This document shows, piece after piece, positions 22,614 through 32,857 of a DNA stretch of 64,000 nucleotides. This stretch comes from Panacibacter microcysteis (GTDB lineage Bacteria > Bacteroidota > Bacteroidia > Chitinophagales > Chitinophagaceae). The DNA is taken from the NCBI RefSeq assembly GCF_015831355.1, contig NZ_JADWYR010000001.1:186001-250000 (forward strand). The letters run 5' to 3'. A model generated the notes under the pieces. It did not search any database. It saw only the letters and a list, made by a program, of their open reading frames with translations, and was not told the origin of the DNA. Both the position numbers and the translations under genes were made by a program. The first letter of the stretch is position 1. Each line of letters begins with the position of its first letter.

Positions 22614-23888
22614 TTACGGGTTAATCATCTTACCACCGATAAAAACGCTTTTTACATCATACAAAGTCTTTTCAAAGTTTTGTTCCATATCGCCGTTGAA
22701 AATAACAAGGTCTGCCGCTGCACCTTTTTTTATTACTCCTTTTCGGTCTTTGGCATTTAAAATAATAGCAGCATTCCAGGTTGCAAAACGCAGTGCGGTA
22801 GCCGCACCCACTGCATCGTAATAAGAAAGTATGGCCTCTTTGGCCAGGTTTCCATAAGTGTCTTTATAATCTATGTACTGATCTGACCCTGCCACTACAA
22901 GCACGCCTTTTTTCAAAGCCCTGTTGATTCTTTCAGGCAAAACAGCAATCTCTTTTTTTGCATCTTCTGTGGTGTAGTTGTTATTGCCCATCAGCTTATA
23001 AGACTTCACCATCAGCCTTGCAGATGGGTCTGTTGCCACGAGGTATACATTTTTTTCGGCCATCAGTTCCAGCGTACTGTCTGTAATATAGTAGCCATGC
23101 TCTATCCCATCTACGCCTGCTTTTACCGCCATGTTTATAAAAGGATCTGCAGTGGCATGCGCAGTTACTTTTAAGCCATACTCGTGTGCGGTTTTTACAA
23201 TAGCAGCAATCTCGTCGGGGGTAAGATTGATGCGCTCACTATTGGCACAGATCTTTATAAGGTCTGCACCATGGTTCACATGCTCCTTTACTGCTTTTAC
23301 TGCATCTTCCACGCCATTTACAACCCTGTACTCCTGCGCAGCAACCTGGTTTTTGACATGAAAAGGCAACTGGTAAAACTGCCCGCCTTCACCACTGATA
23401 ATGGGCCCTGAAACATGCATTTCCGGACCTGCAATATAACCGCGTGCAATGGCAGAAGAAACCCTGCAGTCCAGGTACTGCCCGGAATTGCCCACATCCC
23501 TGATGGTGGTAAACCCGGCATCGAGGTAAGATTTTGCAAAGCCTGCCGCCCTTAACACGCGGTATGCATCATCATGCATCAACGCATCGGCAGCAAGGTT
23601 CTCGCCAGGCGCGCTCATGGTTAGCAAGTGTGTGTGGGCATCAATCAAACCGGGTGTAACCGTTGCGTTGCCTGCATCAATTACCACAACCCCGGCGGGT
23701 GCATCTACTTTTGAGCCAACGGCTTCTATGGTATTGTTCTTTATAAGAATCTGCTGCTCTTTTACAAAACGATTGTTCTCTGCATCATATATTTTTCCTG
23801 CTTTAATAAGGTAATATTTATCGGCAGGCTGCTGCGCAAATACACCATGCGAAAAACATAAGAAACCGAGTAATGCTATTTTCTTCAT
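22614..23888 (-). CDS. Secreted metal-dependent amidohydrolase
   Basis: The 424-residue protein has a signal peptide (MKKIALLGFLCFSHGVFAQQ). The amidohydrolase fold shows the HxH metal motif in GLIDAHTHLL (about residue 85), a conserved Lys region HGADLIKICANS, the metal-binding histidines in VTAHATADP and GIEHGYY, and the catalytic Asp in VAGSDQYID. The closest type is the imidazolonepropionase-like / Xaa-Pro dipeptidase group of secreted amidohydrolases. The substrate is not predictable; peptide or N-acyl compounds are likely. It is transcribed alone with its own terminator. Confidence 0.9.
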   Translation of the reverse strand: MKKIALLGFLCFSHGVFAQQPADKYYLIKAGKIYDAENNRFVKEQQILIKNNTIEAVGSKVDAPAGVVVIDAGNATVTPGLIDAHTHLLTMSAPGENLAADALMHDDAYRVLRAAGFAKSYLDAGFTTIRDVGNSGQYLDCRVSSAIARGYIAGPEMHVSGPIISGEGGQFYQLPFHVKNQVAAQEYRVVNGVEDAVKAVKEHVNHGADLIKICANSERINLTPDEIAAIVKTAHEYGLKVTAHATADPFINMAVKAGVDGIEHGYYITDSTLELMAEKNVYLVATDPSARLMVKSYKLMGNNNYTTEDAKKEIAVLPERINRALKKGVLVVAGSDQYIDYKDTYGNLAKEAILSYYDAVGAATALRFATWNAAIILNAKDRKGVIKKGAAADLVIFNGDMEQNFEKTLYDVKSVFIGGKMINP

Positions 23889-24071
23889 TTGCTGTGTTTA
23901 TTGTAAGGCTAATATATAACACAAGATCTGCCTGCAATTGTTATCAACACATTTTTTTACCAGGCCTGTATCAACCATACAAATGACATTTTCACATAGC
24001 GATTTTTCACCATAACAGGTGTGCAAACATGATACGCCATTACACCCGCAACTGCCGCCCGGAGTGTTACA

Positions 24072-24118
24072 GTACAAGAGTGCGACGCAACAGGCGATGC
24101 CACCAGTACTACTGCCGG
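24072..24118 (+). repeat. Dispersed intergenic repeat, copy 11
   Basis: GTACAAGAGTGCGACGCAAC, then AGGCGATGCCACCAGTACTA and CTGCCGGGC. Its tail faces the 3' end of the PPC-domain gene. Confidence 0.78.
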
Positions 24119-24160
24119 GCTCAAAAAAATGACCGCTGCAGATAGATGAAGCCGGCAATA

Positions 24161-24191
24161 AAAAAGGCTGCCCCGGTTAAGGACAGCCTTT
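24161..24191 (-). terminator. Terminator of the PPC-domain gene
   Basis: On the minus strand AAAGGCTGTCC pairs with GGGGCAGCCTTT (one internal mismatch), followed by a T-run, 20 bp after the stop. Confidence 0.75.
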
Positions 24192-24210
24192 GTGTTTACA
24201 TAAATGCTGT

Positions 24211-26601
24211 TTATTTAGCAACGGCAATTCTTGATGTTATTATTTCATTTGTTGCATGATCTTTTACTTCGAGTATATATAACCCATTGGCAAAAGCTGC
24301 TACATCAATCTTGCTGTTATTAACAGATGCCGCAGGTACATTTGCTTTACTCCAGACAATTGCACTGTTCATATTGCGCAGGGTGAGTGAAACTTTATTG
24401 TTTGCGTTCATATTGCTCAGCTGTATTGTAAATGCAGTAGTAACAGGGTTTGGATATATACGAACATTCAACTTATCCTGCTGTACCGGTTTTACAGTAA
24501 CACCGCTTTCAACAACATTGCCCGCCAGAGCTGCGGTTGTAGTGAAGGCAACACTATCGGTATAATTTCCGATTGCAGACAGGTTATTGGCACTGTCGGC
24601 TGAAGCTACGCGCCAGAAATATTGTGTACCTCCGGTAAGGTTTCTAATAATAAGGAACGTTGTATTGCCATTGGTATTGGTGGTTACCCACGCGGTATCT
24701 GTTGCCTTACGATACTTAACGCTGAAATATTTTGCGCACGTAACTGTGTTCCAGTTTAGCCTTGCCTGTACATTGGTAATGGCTGTTGTTCTTGTATTGG
24801 TTGGTATGGGTACCAAAGCGACGTTTGTGCTGCGCCCGAATGCACTGCCTGTTGCGCCATCGCCAAAGACAGTGGCATAATACACACCTGAAGGTAAATT
24901 GGTGTAGGTGAAATTTGCGGTATTGTTTACCGTTCTTACAGCATTATACGCCACGCCGTTGCGGTACAGTTGTACCCTGTATGGAGCTTTGCTTTTTGTA
25001 CATCTGAATGTTATACTGCTGGCACTGTCGCAGGCTGCCGATACCGTGGTACTTTGAACAGTTATAACGGCTTTTGTTTGTGTAAATGTAGGCGTGATGC
25101 TATAAGGCTGAAAATCGCTGGCATAATAACATCTTATTTTAACCCAGTAATAACCCTGCGACAAGGCGGAAAGGTTAGCGGTAAGCACGCCTGCATTGGT
25201 ATAGGTATTATATAGCGGCGCAGCATTCGTGTCTTTGTAAATAGTCATGTATGTATAATTATAACCGCTGGTAAAAGGATCTTCAAAATTGAGCGTAACG
25301 GTCATTGTTCCATTTTGACTGCCTGTGTAGTTTATCTTATGCCAGTCTGCTGTGTCGCGTTTATTGTTGTAGTAAAAACCAACATGACCACTGTTTGCCT
25401 GGTTTGCAGACAAGGTTTTTGCGAGGTAAGCGCTGCCATTTGGTTCGGCGTCGGTTTTGTTCGTATACTTTTTAAGACTGTCAGTTAATGTATAAGGCGC
25501 AAACTTGTTGTTATAATAACAATTTACCCTTACATAGTAGGTGCCGGCGGCCAGCCCATCTGTATTGATGGTAAATTTACCGGTGCTGTAAGAAGAATTT
25601 AACAAGGAGGTGCCGTTGTTATCAAACAGGTATGCCCAAACATATTCACCAATAGCAGGTGTAAGGGTAAGTGCTATCATACCATCTTCGGGTATGGTAA
25701 CTTTATACCAGTCGAAGGTATCTCTTATATTGTTGTAGTAATAACCAATATGGCCGGTGGCGGTTGAGTTAACACCGAGGTTTACTGCCTGTTCTTTTGT
25801 ATTATTGGCTTCAGGATCGTTTGCCTGTGCAGGCAGGGTTAAAGTATTCGACAATTTATATGGCGCAAACTTGTTGTTGTAATAGCAATTTACCCTGATG
25901 TAGTAGGTTCCTGCTGCCAGCCCGTTCTGGCTTAACGTAAAGGTGCCATTGCTGTATTGTGAATTTAAGAGGGTTGTGCCATTGTTGTCAAACAAATAGA
26001 TCCACACATATTCACCATTGCCCTGGGTAAGTGTAAGGTTTAACTGCCCGTCTGCATTTGTGGTAACCTGCCACCAGTCTGCAGTATCTCTCGCATTATC
26101 GTAGTAATAACCAACGTGGCCGGTTCTGTTTCCTGCAAGTGGCAAAATTTTGGCCTGTGCGCGGCTGTTATTGGGCTCTGCGTCATTGGCATCTGCAGGT
26201 TGCACAAGTGTGTTGCTGATATTATAACTTCCTGTATCGGTACCGTAGTAGGTGTTTACTTTAAGGTAATAAGTACCGGCAGCAAGACCGTCCTGGCTAA
26301 ACGTGAATGCGCCGTTGGAGTACTTTGAGTTGAGCAAGGTTGTACCATTCTTATCATATATATACACCCATGTATACCTGCCCGATAAAGGTGTTAATGT
26401 TACATCAAGCCGGCCATCTGCCGTTGTAGTAACTTTCCACCAGTCTATGTCTCCGGCGGAATTTATTTTTCCTGAATTGCTGCCGTTTGCCGCTAACGTG
26501 TTTGCCGTGGCACTCGTGTTGTTTGGTTCTGTTTCTGCAGCCATTGCCCGTTGCAGCAACAATGAAGCGAACATGAAGAGTAAAATTTTTGCGTGTCTCA
26601 T
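24211..26601 (-). CDS. Secreted protein with four PPC-like domains, FN3 and type IX sorting domain
   Basis: The 796-residue protein has a signal peptide (about 1-21). Four consecutive pre-peptidase C-terminal-like beta-sandwich units (about 22-130, 138-255, 262-380, 385-505) each open with xEPNNT/S and contain DWW(K/Q)VT...LxAGTYYxxVxxYY. An adhesin-like segment and an FN3-like domain (about 600-700; TRTTAITNVQARLNWNTV) follow, and the C-terminal sorting domain is at 715-796 (RIYPNPVTTAFTIQL, GLYILEV). No catalytic domain is visible, so a binding or surface-coat role is likelier than enzymatic. It is monocistronic, between repeat copies 11 and 12. Confidence 0.88.
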   Translation of the reverse strand: MRHAKILLFMFASLLLQRAMAAETEPNNTSATANTLAANGSNSGKINSAGDIDWWKVTTTADGRLDVTLTPLSGRYTWVYIYDKNGTTLLNSKYSNGAFTFSQDGLAAGTYYLKVNTYYGTDTGSYNISNTLVQPADANDAEPNNSRAQAKILPLAGNRTGHVGYYYDNARDTADWWQVTTNADGQLNLTLTQGNGEYVWIYLFDNNGTTLLNSQYSNGTFTLSQNGLAAGTYYIRVNCYYNNKFAPYKLSNTLTLPAQANDPEANNTKEQAVNLGVNSTATGHIGYYYNNIRDTFDWYKVTIPEDGMIALTLTPAIGEYVWAYLFDNNGTSLLNSSYSTGKFTINTDGLAAGTYYVRVNCYYNNKFAPYTLTDSLKKYTNKTDAEPNGSAYLAKTLSANQANSGHVGFYYNNKRDTADWHKINYTGSQNGTMTVTLNFEDPFTSGYNYTYMTIYKDTNAAPLYNTYTNAGVLTANLSALSQGYYWVKIRCYYASDFQPYSITPTFTQTKAVITVQSTTVSAACDSASSITFRCTKSKAPYRVQLYRNGVAYNAVRTVNNTANFTYTNLPSGVYYATVFGDGATGSAFGRSTNVALVPIPTNTRTTAITNVQARLNWNTVTCAKYFSVKYRKATDTAWVTTNTNGNTTFLIIRNLTGGTQYFWRVASADSANNLSAIGNYTDSVAFTTTAALAGNVVESGVTVKPVQQDKLNVRIYPNPVTTAFTIQLSNMNANNKVSLTLRNMNSAIVWSKANVPAASVNNSKIDVAAFANGLYILEVKDHATNEIITSRIAVAK

Positions 26602-26802
26602 AAAGCATGATTTTGATTGAATATTCTTTGAGGCTTCAAAAATTGTTTAAAAGCGGAAAGCAGGAAATACTCAATTTGTAGTAGTGGGGGTTTTTTGTTC
26701 TATGGGTAATGCTGACCGGAACGCGGTGACCGTGAGAAGACATTAATATTCGATGAAGAAATGACCGGATGGGCTGTTTTTAAAGCTCAATATATTATCT
26801 TC

Positions 26803-26855
26803 AGCACAAGAGTGCGACGCAACGATGTACCCATGAAATACTTTAGCTGACAACC
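26803..26855 (+). repeat. Dispersed intergenic repeat, copy 12
   Basis: GCACAAGAGTGCGACGCAAC, then GATGTACCCATGAAATACTT and TAGCTGACAACC. Its end lies 17-20 bp before the histidine kinase start. Confidence 0.75.
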
Positions 26856-26871
26856 AAAAAACTTCCTTCAT

Positions 26872-28827
26872 ATGTTCAACCGGTTATTACCTCTTTTATT
26901 CCTGCTACTAATTTATTTTACCACTACAGCCCAAACAAAAAAGATTGACAGTTTAAAAAGCATTGCAGATAAAACAACGGAGCCCGAAGCTAAACTTGCC
27001 GCTATTCTTGCTTACTGCGAAGACTATTCTAATTTAAACCAGGACAGTCTTGATAAGTATGCCTATGTAGCTTTGGAACTGGCAGGAAGGTCGAAAAACG
27101 ATTCTTACAAAAGCCTTGCACAGCTAACGCTTGCGCAGGATTATATACAATGGGGTTGGACGGACAGCGCATTGTACGTGATTGGTAAAGAACTTCCTAA
27201 AAACCCTGTAACGGATGATAACCGGCGCAGCATTTACTTCAGGCTTAAACGTTTGAATGCAGTTGCATTTGGAGCAGACGGAAAAATACAGGATTGTCTT
27301 GCTGTGCTGTACCCACTTTTTACGGAAGTTGAAAAATACAAAGACACGATGCATATTATTGGTGTAGCGAATTCTATCGGTAACGTGCTGATGGGTTTGA
27401 ACCAGTTAGATGAATCAAAGAAATGGAATGAGCAATCACTTCGTTTTTGTGCCGGTAATTTTGAAAAGTATAAAGGTTCTCCATTGATTTCGAGGGCGCA
27501 GTTACTGCACAAAGAGAACAAGCATGACTCGGTTTTGTATTATTTGAACACGGGCATTAACTGTTGTAAAAAGATAGAAGTGTATGACCGGCTTGCAGGT
27601 GCCTACAGGTTTATGTCTGTTGTGTATACTGGCGCAGGAGAACTTGAGAAAGCGGAAGATGCATTGAAGCAGATGCAGGAGTGCAGGAGAAAAGCACACA
27701 ATACGCCCGATGCCATTATTGACGACAATATTCAGATTGCTGATTTCTACGCCAATACGGGCCAGTTAAAGAAAGCCATTGCTTTTTGCTGGAGCAAACT
27801 GGAGCGTGGTGACTACAAGGAAAAACCGAAAGATTCTGCCAAAACGTTTAATACCGAGCCATCATCACGGTTACCATTTTACCTGGCGCTTGCACGCTAT
27901 TTGAAAGAGGATAAAAATTTTACTGAATACCAGGCTGTGCTGGAAGAGATCATTGATCTGAAAGATTCTGTATATGAAAGAAACAAAGCAGCGGCCATTG
28001 CTGAGATACAGACTAAATATGATGTGGAACAAAAAGAGAATATTATTGCGGCACAACAATTCAAAATTGCACAAAGAAATTACCTGCTATATGGCTCACT
28101 GGTATTTATAGTAATGGCTTCGGTTATTACTTTTTTAATGTGGCGCAACCAGCGTAATAAACAGTTGTTGAAAATGCGGTTAGCTATAGAAGAAGAAAAA
28201 AGGCAGGCATCGCAATCAATACTGGATGCGGAAGAGAAAGAGCGCAAACGAATTGCTGCAGACCTGCATGACAATATCGGCGCTTATGCTTCTGCTATTT
28301 CTGCAGATGTGGAAAGCATAGCGCATAAAGGATTTAATGGCAATGAAGAACAACTGCACAACCTGCAACAACATTCCAGGGAGATCATTCATTCTCTCAG
28401 GGATACGATATGGGTATTGAATAAAGACAATATAACCATCACCGGCATCAGTGACCGGGTGAAAAACTACGTCAACAAACTTAGGCCAAGTTATGAATCG
28501 ATCAATATTGTTGTGGAAGAAGCCATACAAGAGGATATTCGTATCGGTTCCCAGAAAGCACTCAATATTTTTCGCATTGTGCAGGAGGCGGTACACAATA
28601 CCCTAAAACACAGTAATGCAAAGAATGTGATGATAAAAATAGAGAGTGACCGCGTAATGAACATCTCCGTTGCAGATGATGGGAAAGGCTTACCGGCCGA
28701 ATATACCAGTGACGGGAACGGACTGCGTAATATGCAGGCAAGGGCTGCGGATGCAGGCATAAGGCTGAATGTTACGTCCGCTGCAGGTAATGGCACCCGC
28801 ATTTCAATAAGCGATACTACAAATTAA
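26872..28827 (+). CDS. TPR-containing sensor histidine kinase (NarL-type, HisKA_3)
   Basis: The 651-residue protein has a signal peptide (1-21) and a periplasmic helical region (25-380) that looks like tetratricopeptide repeats. One membrane helix (about 404-424, YGSLVFIVMASVITFLMW) and a coiled coil follow. The dimerization domain has the phospho-accepting His in RIAADLHDNIGAY (near 465), and the ATPase has FRIVQEAVHNTLKHSNA and VADDGKGL. It is paired with the response regulator 30-80 bp downstream. The signal is unknown. Periplasmic-TPR kinases of this build are common in Bacteroidota. Confidence 0.92.
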   Translation: MFNRLLPLLFLLLIYFTTTAQTKKIDSLKSIADKTTEPEAKLAAILAYCEDYSNLNQDSLDKYAYVALELAGRSKNDSYKSLAQLTLAQDYIQWGWTDSALYVIGKELPKNPVTDDNRRSIYFRLKRLNAVAFGADGKIQDCLAVLYPLFTEVEKYKDTMHIIGVANSIGNVLMGLNQLDESKKWNEQSLRFCAGNFEKYKGSPLISRAQLLHKENKHDSVLYYLNTGINCCKKIEVYDRLAGAYRFMSVVYTGAGELEKAEDALKQMQECRRKAHNTPDAIIDDNIQIADFYANTGQLKKAIAFCWSKLERGDYKEKPKDSAKTFNTEPSSRLPFYLALARYLKEDKNFTEYQAVLEEIIDLKDSVYERNKAAAIAEIQTKYDVEQKENIIAAQQFKIAQRNYLLYGSLVFIVMASVITFLMWRNQRNKQLLKMRLAIEEEKRQASQSILDAEEKERKRIAADLHDNIGAYASAISADVESIAHKGFNGNEEQLHNLQQHSREIIHSLRDTIWVLNKDNITITGISDRVKNYVNKLRPSYESINIVVEEAIQEDIRIGSQKALNIFRIVQEAVHNTLKHSNAKNVMIKIESDRVMNISVADDGKGLPAEYTSDGNGLRNMQARAADAGIRLNVTSAAGNGTRISISDTTN

Positions 28828-28908
28828 GTATTGTGAGGCCTTGTAATAAATGGACATTTGTGTATGGTGGAAATTGGTATTTTAAAGAACTATAAAAGTA
28901 GTGGGCAT

Positions 28909-29586
28909 ATGAAAATATTGAACATAGGCATAACTGACGACAAATCGATAAACCGGAAAAACATTGCCGATAAAATAAGCCAGTTTAATGATGTAAAGCT
29001 TTCTTTCTCTGCAGTAAATGGAAAGGACTGCCTGGAGCAGTTAAAAGGCTTGCCCCTTGAAAAGATGCCCCACATTATTTTCATGGACATAGAAATGCCG
29101 GAAATGGACGGTATTCAGGCGATAAGTATTGCACGATCGCTTTATCCGCAGATTTTTTTTATCGTACTTACCATCTTTGATGATGATGACAAAATCTTTG
29201 AAGCAATACGAGCAGGCGCACACGGGTATTTACTGAAAGATGAAAGTGCAGCCATGCTACACCATGCTATTACATCCGTTGCAGAATATGGCGGTGCGCC
29301 GCTAAGCCCGGCTATTGCAAGAAAAGCACTACAATTGCTAAGCAATGCTTCTGTAAATATTCCTGAAAAGAAAAATACAGACAATATAAGTTCATTACTC
29401 TCAGAAAGAGAAGCCGAAATTCTGCAGCACACTGTAAAAGGTTACGACGCAAAAAGAATTGCGGAACTAACCAATATAAGCGTACTAACGGTAAGAAAAC
29501 ACATTGCCAATATATACCAGAAATTGCACGTCAACAGCAAGGCCCAGGCCATGAAAATTGCTTATGACCAGGGACTGATTGGTTAA
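28909..29586 (+). CDS. LuxR/NarL-family response regulator
   Basis: The 225-residue protein starts at MKILNIGITDDKS. The receiver domain has the acidic pocket (TDD), the phospho-accepting Asp in HIIFMDIEMPEMDG (near residue 55), the switch Thr in VLTIFDD and the Lys in GYLLKDESA. The C-terminal LuxR-type helix-turn-helix (about 160-222) reads LSEREAEILQHTVKGYDAKR then ISVLTVRKHIANIYQKL. It is cognate partner of the upstream kinase. The start at 28909 is preferred over 28858 because the fold begins there. Confidence 0.93.
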   Translation: MKILNIGITDDKSINRKNIADKISQFNDVKLSFSAVNGKDCLEQLKGLPLEKMPHIIFMDIEMPEMDGIQAISIARSLYPQIFFIVLTIFDDDDKIFEAIRAGAHGYLLKDESAAMLHHAITSVAEYGGAPLSPAIARKALQLLSNASVNIPEKKNTDNISSLLSEREAEILQHTVKGYDAKRIAELTNISVLTVRKHIANIYQKLHVNSKAQAMKIAYDQGLIG

Positions 29587-29608
29587 ACTTTTTTTTTCAC
29601 AAAAAAAG

Positions 29609-31177
29609 TTACAACACTATTTTCTTTGACATGGTGTGCCCGTCTTTTATTACCTGTACAATGTAAACGCCCGCAGTAAAATTGCTGCAGTCTATCGTAA
29701 CAGGTGTTTCGTTGATGTTTCTTGACAGCATACGTGTGCCGGTAATACTGAATACATTTACAGACGACGGAGCAGGCTTCGAAAAACTGATGACAACCGA
29801 TTTGTTCTGCTGTATAATTTTTATTTCGCCGGTTTCAGTTTTGTTGATGGCTTGCTGCTCTGCTGTTACTGCAGCAATCGCAGATGCGGGACATACCGCA
29901 GTATTGCTGCAAAGCGTTGAAGCATCGCCAAGGCAACCGGAGCGAGGGTTTACACAATCGACAAACCGGGTATGCGTAAGCGTAGAAGGGAAAGACGGGT
30001 TTGTTATATATTGAAAAAAGGTAACAGCCCTTTGTACAATATAAGCCTGTACATCTTTATTAGGCACTGAGGTACCCAGTCCAAAATCAGACTCGCCCTG
30101 TTGTAACCCGTGGCCCATATCGCAGTCGATATAGAGCTCACTTTTAATGCCGAGTTGCCCTTTTACAATATCATATAAGCCTTGTGAACCCAACAGTTTA
30201 AAGTCTGAGACATTTCTTCCGTTTGATGGTAATCTGAACGTTTTACTACTGGTACATAATGTTTCAGAGTTATAAACAGTTCCTTCTGAAAAGAATTTAT
30301 TAGAAGTATTTATATTCACCTCTTTGTCCTGATTTCCGTGAAATGCAATAATTGGTGGAATATTAGGGCTCAGTTTAATGAAATCTACGGGGTTTGCAGC
30401 ATATGTAGTTGGTACTGGAAATCCGCCCCACATATCGAGAACTCCTCGTATTCTATAAGGTGAATTTCCGGCATATCGGTTTACGCTGGCTGCCCCAAGC
30501 ACAGCACCAACTCCTGAAAACAATCGAATCATCATATCATCGGTAAAATAGGCTACCATCAACGCAAGGTCTGTACCCGAGCTTGTGCCTCCCACAAATA
30601 TCCTGCTTGTATCGATCCTGTAAGGTTGACTTTTATCCAGTTCTCTTGACACAATTGTTCTCAAAGCACCTCTTCCATCCTGAACGCCGCGATAAAGCGC
30701 AAGCCAGTGGCTGGCCGATGTATATTTTGTCTGTGGATCTTCGTTTCTTCCTCTTCTGTATTCAATGTTGAACGCAACATAGCCCCGCTGTGCAAACTGC
30801 ATACAAACCTGTTCTGCACCGTTTTGATTGCTGGAACAATCAGAAAAGCCACCAGAGTGAAACATTACAAACGCAGGCAATTTATTTGCGTCCGAATAGG
30901 AAATATTCGGATAATACACTTCGTAATTAAGAATAGAATTTCCGTTCACACATGTATTACCGGTACTGCAAGGTCTGCCGCTTAAAGAATCAGACAAATA
31001 GCTGACGTCATTATTTACATATCCCGTTCTTGCATAGTTCAATCCGGGGTTTGAAATCTTCGTGATTTGTGTTGTAGCATAAAAAGGATTTACAAGGTTA
31101 GTACATCCGGTAATCTGCGCATTGGCATAACAAAAAGACAGCAATAAAATTGCAACTGCAAGGGAAAGTGCTTTCAT
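29609..31177 (-). CDS. Secreted alpha/beta hydrolase with type IX sorting domain
   Basis: The 522-residue protein has a signal peptide (1-20). Its alpha/beta-hydrolase domain shows an oxyanion-type LPAFVMFHSGGFSDC (about 95-110), nucleophile elbow FVGGTSSGTDLAL (Ser near 200) and CDMGHGLQQGE carrying the likely catalytic His. The C-terminal sorting domain (about 450-522) includes SVNVFSITGTRML and FTAGVYIVQV. It resembles carboxylesterase / polyhydroxybutyrate-depolymerase-type esterases; the substrate is open. It converges on the response regulator gene, the stops being 22 bp apart. Confidence 0.85.
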   Translation of the reverse strand: MKALSLAVAILLLSFCYANAQITGCTNLVNPFYATTQITKISNPGLNYARTGYVNNDVSYLSDSLSGRPCSTGNTCVNGNSILNYEVYYPNISYSDANKLPAFVMFHSGGFSDCSSNQNGAEQVCMQFAQRGYVAFNIEYRRGRNEDPQTKYTSASHWLALYRGVQDGRGALRTIVSRELDKSQPYRIDTSRIFVGGTSSGTDLALMVAYFTDDMMIRLFSGVGAVLGAASVNRYAGNSPYRIRGVLDMWGGFPVPTTYAANPVDFIKLSPNIPPIIAFHGNQDKEVNINTSNKFFSEGTVYNSETLCTSSKTFRLPSNGRNVSDFKLLGSQGLYDIVKGQLGIKSELYIDCDMGHGLQQGESDFGLGTSVPNKDVQAYIVQRAVTFFQYITNPSFPSTLTHTRFVDCVNPRSGCLGDASTLCSNTAVCPASAIAAVTAEQQAINKTETGEIKIIQQNKSVVISFSKPAPSSVNVFSITGTRMLSRNINETPVTIDCSNFTAGVYIVQVIKDGHTMSKKIVL

Positions 31178-31606
31178 AGTTCAGGCTTAAAAAAATGGTA
31201 CGTTTAATGTTTTTAGGATCGTCGAAATAAAATTAGTCATAAAACGTTTCCATCATTCTTTTTCACAACAAATTTTTAAAATAATCCTTCACACACTGCA
31301 ATAAATGTATATATGTAGATTTTATTATACACTTAAAAAGGTAACCCGCATACGTTATAATTCTTATTGCGCATTTATATTATTCTTATTGTGTGGTTCG
31401 GTTATGCAACACCTGTTATGAAAGGCTGTTTATTTTTCTCTACAGGTGCCACGGAAGGTGCTAACGCACCAGACAATTATATATACCGTTTCAACAATAG
31501 AAACTCCCGGTTGAGCCTCGTAATCATCTTGGTGATACAAGTAGCATGTTTATTGCCACTTGCAATAACGATACATTTCCATCTCACCTTTTTTAAAATT
31601 TAACCT
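31178..31606. other. Divergent intergenic stretch
   Basis: An AT-rich promoter region between divergent genes. A 10-bp direct repeat (ATTCTTATTG) occurs twice 22 bp apart at 31360 and 31382. A 78-codon frame (31367-31603) lacks family features and is probably not a gene. Confidence 0.4.
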
Positions 31607-32752
31607 ATGAGGGTAACAATTACCACCCTGGCACTTGCCACTATTCTTTTTGCCTGTAAAAAAGAAAACCTCACTACACAAAGTGTAGATGCATTATCAG
31701 CTACGAATGCTGTGTCATCATTTCAGCCAACTGTTGCAGTATTAAATAACCAGCTTAATTATCCATGGGAAATTTTGTGGGGGCCCGATAATTACATATG
31801 GTTTACTGAAAGGGAAGGCCACGTTAACCGGATGAATCCTGCAACGGGTGAAGTAACCCCGGTGGCAACCATTGCAGATGTAGCTACCACCACTAACTAC
31901 AATGGCTTAATGGGTATGGTACTCCACCCGCAGTTTGAAACAAACCCATATGTGTACGTTGTGTACAATTATCTTGCGCCAAGCGATACCATGTTTGAGA
32001 AAGTTGTACGTTTTATGTACGATGGCAAAACACTTGTTTCACCAACAATCCTCGTAGACAGTATTATTGGCAAAAAAAATGGCAACTATATTCACAATGG
32101 TGCACGCCTGGTTATCTCGCCAGATATGAAGCTTTTCATCAGCACGGCTGATGCCAATCACCGTTATTTATTGCCGCAAAACCGCAACAGCCTCAATGGA
32201 AAAATTCTTCGTGTAAATCTTGACGGTTCTATACCTGCCGACAATCCGTTTGGCAATGCTGTATGGGCTACAGGCATGCGTAACCCGCAGGGTCTTGTTT
32301 ATGCGTCAAACGGTAAAATGTATAGCTCTATGCACGGTCAAACAACTGATGATGAAATAGACATCATTGAAAGAAAAGGCAATTATGGCTGGCCTTATAT
32401 AGAAGGCTACATAAACCAGGATTCTATCCGCGAAGTACGCTTTGCCAATAATTATAAAACAATAGAACCAATATATGCATGGACGCCAACGATCGCTCCT
32501 TCCGGCATGGACTATTACGATAAAGATTCAATTGCGGAATGGAAAAACTCATTGCTGGTAGCTGTGCTGAAAGATGAAAAATTATTACAGCTAAAACTTA
32601 ATGCATCCGGCACTGCTGTAGAATCTGAAACAGCTTTTCTCCAACACCAGTATGGGCGTTTAAGAGATGTGGCAATTGCACCAAACGGCGATGTATATGT
32701 CTGCACCGATAACGGCAATAATGCAGATATGATCATCAGGATATCAAAATAG
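31607..32752 (+). CDS. PQQ-dependent sugar dehydrogenase-like lipoprotein
   Basis: The 381-residue protein has a lipoprotein signal (ATILFACKKEN, lipobox Cys at residue 16) and a six-bladed propeller of the soluble glucose/sorbosone dehydrogenase family. Typical segments are NYPWEILWGPDNYIWFTERE, GLMGMVLHPQF, NGARLVISPDMKLFISTADA, NSLNGKILRVNLDGSIPADN, WATGMRNPQGLVY and RKGNYGWPYIEGY. Family members oxidise aldoses with PQQ, though many homologues have unknown cofactor use. It is likely periplasmic, anchored to the membrane. A strong terminator follows. Confidence 0.9.
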   Translation: MRVTITTLALATILFACKKENLTTQSVDALSATNAVSSFQPTVAVLNNQLNYPWEILWGPDNYIWFTEREGHVNRMNPATGEVTPVATIADVATTTNYNGLMGMVLHPQFETNPYVYVVYNYLAPSDTMFEKVVRFMYDGKTLVSPTILVDSIIGKKNGNYIHNGARLVISPDMKLFISTADANHRYLLPQNRNSLNGKILRVNLDGSIPADNPFGNAVWATGMRNPQGLVYASNGKMYSSMHGQTTDDEIDIIERKGNYGWPYIEGYINQDSIREVRFANNYKTIEPIYAWTPTIAPSGMDYYDKDSIAEWKNSLLVAVLKDEKLLQLKLNASGTAVESETAFLQHQYGRLRDVAIAPNGDVYVCTDNGNNADMIIRISK

Positions 32753-32774
32753 CCTTGTCAACATATTTTTGGAA

Positions 32775-32804
32775 AGAAGAGCCGGTTACGGCTCTTCTTT
32801 TTTT
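32775..32804 (+). terminator. Terminator of the sugar dehydrogenase gene
   Basis: A 10-bp perfect stem AGAAGAGCCG/CGGCTCTTCT with loop GTTA is followed by seven T. Confidence 0.9.
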
Positions 32805-32823
32805 GTCACCATGCATCAGTTTT

Positions 32824-32857
32824 TCATGGCATCACCTGTTGTGTCACTCACTTGTGC
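32824..32857 (-). repeat. Dispersed intergenic repeat, copy 13
   Basis: On the minus strand it reads GCACAAGTGAGTGACACAAC, then AGGTGATGCCATG. It lies after the terminator of the upstream gene. Confidence 0.75.

Larger units (their letters stand above)
23889..24210. other. Intergenic stretch
   Basis: It holds the terminator of the downstream minus-strand gene (24161-24191) and repeat copy 11 (24072-24118). The rest up to the amidohydrolase start shows no gene. Confidence 0.6.

Noticed and set aside
31367-31603. 78-residue hydrophobic protein
   Set aside because: No family features, located in a divergent promoter region, and the sequence looks like chance translation of AT-rich DNA.
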